Below are positions 55,441 through 64,000 of a stretch of 64,000 nucleotides of DNA, piece by piece. Source of the DNA: Synchiropus splendidus (lineage: Eukaryota > Chordata > Actinopteri > Syngnathiformes > Callionymidae); NCBI RefSeq assembly GCF_027744825.2, contig NC_071349.1, positions 7,469,001 to 7,533,000 of the forward strand, read 5' to 3'. Numbering within the stretch: the stretch's first letter is position 1; every line of letters starts with the position of its first letter. The notes under the pieces are model-generated. The model did not search any database. It saw nothing but the letters and a program-made list of their open reading frames with translations, and was not told the DNA's origin. The translations under genes were made by a program, and so were the position numbers.

Positions 55441-58400
55441 GGAGGAGACACTGGGATCACAATCAAATATTTTTTACAAGTAGGTTGTCAGCTGAAAGTA
55501 GGTTGTCCCTGTCCCTCTGGACTCAAACCAGACAGTCCCCGCTTCACTTGGTGGTCGCATTGTATACCCTGTTGTGTCTGCTTGTGGACTGAAGCTTTCA
55601 ATGTGGATGCAAGTTTTTCCTGAAGTGATCTGTGCTTATAGAGCCACAGAACAGTAGGGATGAGATGGGAGAGTCGACATGTGTTTCGTGTGGACAAAGC
55701 ATCAGTGTGCTGTGACAACTGAGGATGTATAAAGGCACGCACAGAGAGACGCTCCAGTGTCCCGAGACTCGAGGTCAGTAAATACTTCTGGCGCACTCTG
55801 GAGGGTTCAATCTGAAGGTTGCATGCAGCTTTAATTCCCATCTCTCCACATGTATGTTGTGGCGTAGGAAAGCATGGCATGAGCTTCTGGTGAAGTTGGG
55901 ATGGCCTTTAATTCAAGTCCCCTGGCGGGAAGTATGTCAACGGCTGACAGTGTGATGTCTGAAAGCTGGTTTGAAACAGGGCAGAACAGTATCTGGTGAC
56001 CTGCAGCATGGTTTGGGTTGGCTCAAAGTTCAGCTGCCTCTTCTTGTCAAGAATGTTTTTTAGCCTTCCACCAATTCTTCTGACTAAAGTCGACACCACC
56101 ACACAAAATGATGATTGACTGTGCAGGAGGCTGATGATCACCCAGCTGTCAATCACTGCAGTCCTACGCTTCACCCCCCTGACCAGCTTTTGGTACCAGT
56201 GTGTATCACCAGCTCTACCCCCTGTGTCCCACAGTAATGCACCTGGCAACACTTCAATACTGAGCTCTGGATTCTGTTTCCACCTTCAGTGTGCCCAGTT
56301 CTTTGACTCTTCTGTGATCGGAAGGTCCTTATTCGACTTCTATATCAAGTATGATGTTTGGAATATTTTGTTTTAATTTGTCCAGCATTTGCCAGTCTGA
56401 TTTTCTCTGCCGGAATCCAAATCTAAGGGGTGATGAAGAGTCAGATCTCAGTAGTATCAGTGGCAGGATTGTTTTGGATAGTGGCAGAGCATCCTTGACA
56501 GAGAGGAATTTTTGGAAGACAACTAAGACGCTCTGTCGTTGTGAATCAACTATGACGGTATGTTGACAAATGCAGCTGGAAACCCCCCCAATGTTGGCCT
56601 AATCTTGGGGCTTTTAAGTCCCAGTGTAGATGGCCCCTCTGCTGTTGCAGAGAACTCACTGAATATTCACATGAACTGATAAAAGTCACAGGTGTCAAAC
56701 AACATGTAGGTCCTGCAGCAGTCGGCCGTCAGAGGTAATGCAGTATGACATCAGCATCTTGTGCTGAGGTTTTATTCCCTCTGTGTACTACTACTCTGTG
56801 TTCTCCCATGCACACACGCTCGGGGTGTCGTGTGATTCGCACACTAATCTGCTGCTTTAAAATTCATAGATCGGATCATTAAATGTTTCATTGCTGGTTG
56901 TGTGTGTGCTTGACTTGACAGAGTTTAAGCTTTGTGCATTATTAAACCTTGTTTCTGTCACTGAGCTTCGATCATATAGGGACAGACTCCTGACGTCCGA
57001 TATCCAAAACTCATGTGTCACTGGGTGCGGCTCAGACTGACATTCAGAAATCAGCTATCATGTTCATTATATCCATCTTTTTTTCACAGTACATCTTCAT
57101 GTCATGCAATGCTTATGATGTCAGCATATGCCTGGCTAACCAGGTTAACCGAACCAGTGCCTTTCAGGTTGATGGCATCCGTCTTCAGTCCATGAAACCA
57201 AGGCTGCATCTCTGTCAGGAGGTCTGTCTCATGTCAAGATACTTAAAGTGACACAGTGAGGTCTGAAGTCCGAATACCTCCCTAGACCTTGTTAATGGGC
57301 CCGGAATTAAAAGTTTGTCTTGAGACAGATATGAATTGCATGCGGGTGGATGTTGTGACAGGAGAGGGGTTAAACATGTCCACCAGATGGTGCTGATGAG
57401 GTCATATGAACATCTCTTCAGGTCCAAGATGGCTGACATTTTAACATTATGGTTGTGTTTGTATTGGTAGTGAACAACTTGATCAGATACGTATGCAGGG
57501 GCCAAACGTCCACATAAAAGCCATGTGGACCAACTTCATAAGAAACCTGTCAGTAAGTGGCTTCACGATCACCAGAGATCCAACAAAAGCTCAAGTGTCT
57601 CCCCGCCTCAGCAGGAATCATCGTCAACCTTTTGCATCAGTCCTTTCTCGGGGCATCAGGAGGAAATCAGAGCTACCGTCTGCACCTTTCCACTAACCTG
57701 TCTCGCTTTGTATTCTTCATCCTCCAGACTGGAGGGGATTTGTTTCTCCACATGGTGGAGCATGACCTCATTCCTCAGCCTCATGATATTGCGTTTCATG
57801 ATTGACAGCTGCCCTTGACTCCCCGATGGGTTGCGCTCCAGTGGACGTTGTGGAGATGTGAGCTGTAAACGGGCCTGAGAAGATGCAGGCTGTAGGTCGG
57901 CTCTCAGGGGACGGCTGGGGAAATTGTGTCAGTTCTGGGTGGAGGACTTGAGTTCAGTACCTCTGAATTAAATATGCTCGAAGGATTATAAACAATCCTG
58001 GGCTTCTGCACCGACAAGCGCTCGGAGCTTCTCAACACATCGCTTTGAAATGGTGTGAATGGGTTTGAGTCTAGCTGGGAAGTCTCCCCTGAATTAGACA
58101 CGCATGGTGGAGTGGGAACAAACCGGAGCTGAACACCAAAAACACATCATCCACAGTGGACTCCATCCACGTCTCCTCCCTCGGCATTTAACATAAATTT
58201 AAAAGGAAAGCTGCATCTTTGTGTGACGCTGCATTTAACACTCTCCAGAGAAGTGGGGCGGTTCTGGACGGGCCTAGACTCGCGCTGTATTATAGATGAT
58301 GCTGCAGCCAGGGCGGAAGATTCTTTGTAAAACGGCATGGCTCAGTATAAGCTAATGTTGCCTTTAATTGCAGTAATGCTTCGGACAAAAGATCTGCTCT

Positions 58401-61400
58401 GTTCTGACCCAGTAATCTTCTTCTGGGTTTCGCTTCCATTTAATCTGCCGTCCTGGCTGCAGTCCCTGTCTGACTCGGGCTCTGCCATCCCAGTGACATC
58501 CCTGCATCACTGTCTGTCTCTCTGCTGACCTTATGAACCGCTTTCTGTCGCCGGTCCTGAAAAATCCCTGAAACCATGAGCCAAGTGAGGCTCTTTTCAG
58601 AACCGCTTTGGTGTGTTTACATCATGACCTTTGTTTAGTGCTCTTTTTGTTTCGACCTGTTTTCCTGAACCAGATGTTGAGATGGCAGTTTTTACTAGTC
58701 ACATAACTGAAGTCGGATCCATGCGTGTCTCTTTAGTCAGAGGTCACGACCAATCACTTCTGATGTTCATTCGTGCCAACTGCCATCACACTCTTCCTGT
58801 GGAACCTTTATGGGACGACTCCTGGCATACTGTCAGTCATCTCTGTGGTGCTTGTTCAAGCTCGCTTGTCTGTCCTGTAATCGTCACAGATCTGGCCACA
58901 CAGCCTTCGCATCACGTCCAAGTGTTTTCTGCATTTGTTTACGTTGACAAAGATGTGAGTGAGACTAGAAGAAGAAGTGGGTCACTTGCTCATGAGTTTA
59001 GAGTCTGAAGCTAGAACGAAGACGGACTGTTGGTGTTTTCCATCTGCGGAGCTTTGAATTATTGCTGGAATTTCTAACAAACCTTGTGACGTCTCTGGCA
59101 GAAAATGATATTCATTATGGAAGAGAGGAGCCTTCTGGAGTTTGGAAGCAGCCGTGTTTAACTGGAGATGACAGGCGGCTTCACTGACAGGTCTAGATGC
59201 AACAGGAATTGACTCACGTCATGATAACTTGGAATTAATATGAATGTGACATTTTGGGCTCGGCAGCATGGTGGTATAGTGGGTATTGACACAACTGTGT
59301 AGTGAACCTTCATGCTCTCTGGTTTCTTCCCACAGTCCAAAAACATCCAGAGGTGAACTGGTGACTAAATAGGTGCGTGTGTGAATGTGTGTTTGTCTGT
59401 GTGGCCTGCAACAGGCTGGTCACCTGCTGTGGATAGGCTCCGCCCCCAGGACTCCTGGAGGTACTGAGTGGATGATGAAGAGACATTTTTGACTTGTGAT
59501 GTGATGTGTTCCTGGAGAAGTAGATCTGTAGTCTAGGTTCAGTAGTCTGGGTTGTGGTTAAAGGCAGATTGGAAAGGAACCAGCTTTGCTCAAAACCCCT
59601 GCTCTCATACTTGTCCGTCAGTTTCTGTGGTGAGTGAGACACTTCAGCAGGGTGTCCATGGAAACACTTGGCAGTCGGTTCAGCTGTGACCTGTGACCTC
59701 TGTGGCAGTGAAGCTCTGGAAGAAAGATGTTGGTTTTGTCGTGTGTTTTGCTCTTATGAACCTCCTTCCTTTACCCTTCATCTAGAGACTCAAAACCTAC
59801 TCTCTGAAGATGTCTGGGTTTGTCTCTTCTGTCGTGGACATGGGATTGTCAGTGACTGAGGAGGTCAAAGGGTCGTCCTCAGTGAGTCAAAGTGCTGCTC
59901 TAACATGCCGTGATTTGAGTGTGTTTGGCAGATGAGGGCTGTCAGTCACCGTGCGGCTCATCGCCTCCTCAGTGGGGACTCAGAAACCACTCAGACAGGA
60001 ATGATGAGCGCAGACTGATCCTTCCTCTCTCAGCCCCAACGCTGAGTGAGTGTGTGAGCTGATGAGTTGTGTAGTTGTAGGTTGTATTCCCTGCCAATGA
60101 GCAAGGAAGTTTTTAAGAGAAGTGGGAAAAACAATGAAGTAATTTTGAATGATTCTGAGCTATGTTCATGTAGCTGTGCCGCTGTGCGTGACTTTATATG
60201 TGAGTACAGATTATAATTTAATCCAGTTTGAGGCCATGATGCTTCTCACAGTCCAGGTACATTTGGTTTGAAATCACAGTGGATGGGATAATGAATCCTG
60301 AATCAGTGTGACTCCCTCAGGTCTGAAAGGTGAGAGATCACTTCACCTCCACTAATCCATACTGAACAGGATGTGTCTGGTTTTGGAGGAGCTTGGTGGC
60401 TAATGTCTGGCTGTTAATTTGGTACAATCCATCATAATTGGAATGGAAATCACGGGTGGGTCACCTGGCCTCAGCTGCCTCTGTCCTCTGGCTCCTTGTT
60501 CACCCTGTTGGCTCCCCTTCACCCTCTGTGGATCCACATAATCTGCCCGTCCACAATGGCTGCCCCCTGCTGGGTGGAAGGCTGCAGATTAACGAGTGTG
60601 GGGTCGGTTTTTATTCCACACCTAATCTCCTTTTCTAATATCATGGCCAAACGAGGTCAGCACCCCCCTGATCCTTAAAGATGGCCGGCAGACACAACGC
60701 TGGCTGGCAGCTGTTGGATTTCAACCTTCCATTCGCTGTGTTATCCCGCAACTCCTGGGTTTTACCGCTTTAAGGCGCCTTGAAACTATTGATCTGAAAA
60801 TGAACCCGCAGATTGTGGAGTGTATATGCTGCCATCTGCTGGTCACTGTGCAACAGTTGACTGTTGTTTGTCACTTTCCGCCAAGTGTTGATTTACATTA
60901 GAGATCTCTCAACATTAATTCTGTAGCTCATCCTCCTCATACTTATTCATGCTGCATTCTCCCCTTCTGTCATTGTTTTTCAGTCTTATTTCCCCCATCA
61001 TTCTCTCCTTGTGGATTTTAAACATAATACAACGTTTTTAGAACCCTTTTTACATTTACCTTGCTTAAGTAGAGCATGCAAAACGTGCAGATGGAATTTC
61101 CAGAGTCAGAGTTAGAGAGCACTGAGTTCAGCTGGTGGAACTCACTGAGTTTAGATCAGACTCTGCAACCTCCCGTAAGCAGGGTCCTTCATTCATTTAA
61201 TGAGAGTGCAAGTCTGTCTGCTCTGTGGCGAGTAGTGTTCCACAATGTCCCATCACTTCCCAAGTTCTTGCCTGGTCTAACATTGGATCTGGGCATCACT
61301 CTCTCCCTGCTGACTGGACACATCCACAGGCTCAGTTTTTTTTTGTGTGTGACTTTGTTTTAGACATGTATGTGTTGCTAATCTTCAATTACTTTTGATC

Positions 61401-61440
61401 TTTATAGTCTCTTCTCTAGAATAATCTGGCAGATTCTGTG
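55441..61440. other. Stretch without recognised genes
   Basis: Open frames at 55488-55880 and 55908-56252 (minus) are uninterrupted but have no family resemblance I can name. A degenerate copy of the dispersed fish repeat seen in stxbp5 intron 4 lies at about 59260-59460. The rest shows nothing identifiable. Confidence 0.5.
59260..59460 (+). repeat. Degenerate copy of a dispersed fish repeat
   Basis: Contains ggcagcatggtggtatagtg, ggtttcttcccacagtccaa, aaacatccagaggtgaactg and ggataggctccgcccccagg in the order usual for this abundant fish interspersed repeat. Opposite orientation to the copy at 23590-23766. Family name uncertain. Confidence 0.6.
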
Positions 61441-61665
61441 TCACAGACTTTGTAGATGATTCGTTAGGAGTCCATTTCTGGCTCTAAACATGACCAACAG
61501 TGTTTGTCTCTCTACCAACTCGGGTAACTTCATTACTCTTGCTTTAGCAAACAGTTCATTTGTGTGATCTCTGTAATCTGCTTTATACATTATTCTGACA
61601 GCCTTCTTCTGTAGCAGAAGGGTTAGAGGTATCAGGGTACAATACAGTGTTCTCAACACTCACTC
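61440..61665 (-). mobile_element. LINE reverse transcriptase C-terminal relic
   Basis: The minus-strand frame 61659-61441 reads LLLQKKAVRIMYKADYRDHT, NELFAKARVMKLPELVERQT, LLVMFRARNGLLTNHLQSL. The LQKKAVRII...HT..LF..... MKL.dL pattern is the C-terminal end of reverse transcriptase polyproteins of fish LINEs. It is truncated on both sides, and the upstream YC..VWG block is missing. Inactive. Confidence 0.75.
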
Positions 61666-62610
61666 ATTCAAGTGGTATTTCAATTTGTTCATTGTATACA
61701 GCTTCAACACCTCCATTCCTGAGCAATAGCTTGCATTAAAGACTGTTAATTATGTGTTGGCCTTCCTGTGACATTTGCATTCAATGTGTTTCTCACAGTG
61801 TTGGAGCAACTTTCTGATGAATAATTCATTCTGTTTGTTTTTGTTGTCGTCATAGCTGTTAGCAGTTAGCCTTGAGGTGTTTGTGTTCATTCTGTTTAAC
61901 TGACACACTAACTGATGTCAGTGTTTTAACTTAGTCTTTGTCTTCTTTGGTGACCTTCAGCTTAGCTTTTGTGGGAAAACACTGACAGTCCAAAACAATG
62001 TTTCTGATGACTCTCAGATATCAGTGTTTGTTCACTCTGCATTCCATCAACACAACTCACCTCCTCCTCGACTCATCCAGAGCAACATTCTAGTGACATA
62101 TGTCAGTGTGTTTTCACTACTGCTGGAATATTGAATATTATACTCTGTCACGTGCACTCACTTGCATCTCTAGGTCAATTAATCGATTTTATCAGGATTA
62201 TGTCTTCCTGCGATTATGAAAACGTGATAATCGCCATGAAACGATTTTTTAGCCGAGCGCCCGTCTCCCCAGCCCTCGTTGCCGTGCCCTTTCCCCAGCC
62301 TCTCTCCATGGCTAACTTTAACCAGGCTTAATCTGATGCAGGCCCCACAAGTAGGTGTTTTTCCCAAAGTTAAAAACACTCTTCTTCTTGCTGTTCTTTC
62401 CTCGTGTCGTTCACATGAAGAACTCATGTTATCTGATGCTTGTTTCCACTCCTGCACGCTTCACATCTGATAAAGCTAACAGGAAGTAGCTAACAGCAAA
62501 TAACATGCAGCCTCCTCCTGACGTGATCTCCAGTCCCACGAAGCTGCTGATGGTGTTGAGATAGAGACAATGACGCTGCCGTCACACTTGAGTCCATCAC
62601 AGACGACGCC
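61666..62610. other. Region upstream of the Ig receptor gene
   Basis: No gene. An ETS-type core aggaagt lies at 62481-62487, which would suit leukocyte expression, but one such core is weak evidence. No clear TATA box or upstream exon was recognised. Confidence 0.4.
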
Positions 62611-63887
62611 ATGGCTGCACAGGTGCTGCTGCTGACTCTGATGCTCCTCTCCAACATCCATGCTGACATCATCAAGAGAGCAGGGTGGTCTCCCTGGACC
62701 ACACAGCTGACTTCTGCTCCGTCTATAGATGGACCAGTGATGGGAAGGAGCTCCTGTTCAACTCTTCTGGCTCTGAATATCAGCTATACCCTCTGGCTGT
62801 TTCTCACTCGGGTCAGTATCAGGAACAGTGCTGGACTCATGGCAGGGTGACGCTGGACAGGAAGTCCACTCTCCTCATCTGTGACACACAGAAGATGAGA
62901 GAACATAAGAATTTGAACCTGAATGCTGGAGAGACTGCGGAGCTGACCTGTGACGGTGTGGGACCACACCAGAGTGGACAGTGGGTCTATGAGAAATCCA
63001 GTCTAGCTGGATTAGTCTCCACAGATGATGGGACACCTCCAGGGGTCCAACACCAGCTGGTGGAGAACAAACCTGCCCTCCTGATCACAACCCACAGACA
63101 TAATTTTGCTATCTCCTACTTCTGTCTGGTGAAGCAGCAGTTCAGGTGTGACTTTCACAGTCATTTCCCTGTTCGAGTACCACCAGAGTTTATTTTCCGC
63201 TCGGTGGGAGAGAGTGTGGAGCTGCACTGTTCTGATGGCAGCAGAAATCAAACACGCAAGTGGAGGATGAGGAATTTACTGTGGGCTGATAGAGAGAGTC
63301 TGAACTCCACTCTGATGCTTCCATCTCTGACGTTGGGCCACTCAGGTTCTTACACCTGTGAGCTCAGTGTTTCTGGTCCTGACCGTTATGACCTGATAGT
63401 TTGTCCTGAGTCTGAGCCTCCTGCTGTGGAGCTCTTCACTGGAGGGGAGAACCTAACTCTCCACTGTGGGGACTGGAATCAGACTGCCAGGGTTTTATGG
63501 TTCATGAGGTCCAACAGAACCGAAGGACGAGTCTTTGATGTTAGGTATCAACGACCAGACAACGTGCATCTCTCTGGCCGCAGGCTGGTGATCAGGAACG
63601 TCTCTCTGCAGGACACTGGACTGGTCTGGTGCGTGGTGACAAGAGACCGTCTCTGTGTGTTCAGATCTGAGTTCCTGGTGAGGTTCGGAGAGCCAGAGCT
63701 TGATCACTACCTGCTGCGGTCCGTGCTGCTCAGTGCCGTGGTGCTGATGATGCTGTGTGTTGTTGTTGTTGTGAGGGTGAAGGTGTGGAGGACCAGGAGG
63801 AGAGAGCAGCTCCCAGAACCTGTGGAGGAGCTGGAGATGTCCCAGCTGTCTCCAGAGTCAGACGTGCAGGAGGAGGCTCCGGTCTGA
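62611..63887 (+). CDS. Single-exon Ig-superfamily receptor, four Ig-like domains, signal peptide out of frame
   Basis: Unnamed fish cell-surface receptor. ATG 62611 opens a good signal peptide, MAAQVLLLTLMLLSNIHA, but the main open frame (from about 62685 to TGA 63885-63887) is shifted by one base relative to it. The main frame holds four Ig-like units: CSVYRW...YQEQCW; LTCDG...QWVY...SYFC; ELHCSD...RKWRM...GSYTC; LTLHCGDW...LWF...LVWC. A transmembrane helix (SVLLSAVVLMMLCVVVVV), a basic stop-transfer VKVWRTRRREQ and a 25-residue acidic tail without tyrosine follow, so there is no ITIM. About seven N-glycosylation sequons are visible. No introns interrupt it, unlike most Ig receptors, which suggests a retrocopy. 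It may be a pseudogene through a one-base loss, or carry a sequence error. Ligand unknown. Confidence 0.7.
62680..62690 (+). other. Frame break between signal peptide and Ig domains
   Basis: Up to about 62682 the signal-peptide frame is sensible; from 62685 the Ig frame is. The joint lies in gcagggtggtc. One extra base here would join the two frames. No intron fits: there is no donor/acceptor pair, and the Ig frame has no early ATG of its own. Confidence 0.7.
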
Positions 63888-63967
63888 GCTGCCATGATGT
63901 AAATACAGTAACTGCTGACTTTTGACCTCTCTGATGAGCAAAGTGTGCGCTCTTTTTGTTTGGCTCC

Positions 63968-63973
63968 AATAAA
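63968..63973 (+). promoter_or_regulatory. Polyadenylation signal of the Ig receptor gene
   Basis: AATAAA 81 bases after the stop codon, giving a very short 3' UTR. The window ends before any tail or target duplication could be seen. Confidence 0.6.
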
Positions 63974-64000
63974 CGTAACATGCTTCTGAAACACTCTCTG

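Noticed and set aside
55488..56252. Two longish minus-strand frames (130 and 114 codons)
   Set aside because: No recognisable domain, no coherent splice borders and no codon pattern that sets them apart from background. They could be old transposon remnants.
62685..62687. GTG as the start codon of the Ig receptor
   Set aside because: Vertebrate nuclear genes rarely start with GTG, and a proper signal peptide begins at ATG 62611 in the neighbouring frame.

Overview
This is a piece of a teleost (probably percomorph) fish nuclear chromosome. The genes are split by short introns with clean GT-AG borders. The proteins match vertebrate families closely, the intergenic DNA carries fish-type LINE, MITE and dispersed repeats, and the gene order grm1 - stxbp5 - samd5, all on the + strand, is that of the vertebrate block around human 6q24. 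No prokaryotic features, CRISPR arrays or viral genes were seen.

Layout. (1) 1-11011: the 3' part of a group I metabotropic glutamate receptor, grm1. Eight coding exons run from inside the ligand-binding lobe to the stop codon; the 5' exons lie outside the window. (2) 11.0-17.3 kb: intergenic DNA with a GAT microsatellite and an unusual nested set of direct repeats. (3) 17.3-37.1 kb: a complete stxbp5 (tomosyn-1) gene with a CpG-rich 5' end, 28 constitutive coding exons (1145 residues), one probable 84-nt cassette exon in the variable linker, a C-terminal R-SNARE and a 2-kb 3' UTR. (4) 37.5-38.0 kb: a 5'-truncated RTE/Rex3-type LINE on the minus strand with a 9-bp target site duplication. (5) 38.3-40.5 kb: a CpG-rich probable 5' UTR exon and the main coding exon of samd5; its last small coding exon was not found. 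(6) 40.5-62.5 kb: mostly unannotatable DNA, probably samd5 intron plus intergenic sequence, holding a minus-strand acidic ORF next to a poly(A)-like tract and a LINE reverse-transcriptase relic. (7) 62.6-63.9 kb: an apparently intronless immunoglobulin-superfamily receptor with four Ig-like domains, one transmembrane segment and a short tail. Its signal peptide is in a different reading frame from the rest.

Functionally, grm1 and stxbp5 both act at synapses (postsynaptic glutamate sensing; a brake on SNARE-driven release), but their adjacency is ancestral synteny, not an operon-like arrangement. The human neighbours RAB32 and ADGB, which lie between GRM1 and STXBP5, are not recognisable here. 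The least explained items are the frameshifted Ig receptor, the 160-bp/56-bp nested repeats, the minus-strand acidic ORF and the stxbp5 cassette exon. I found no convincing new multi-gene system.
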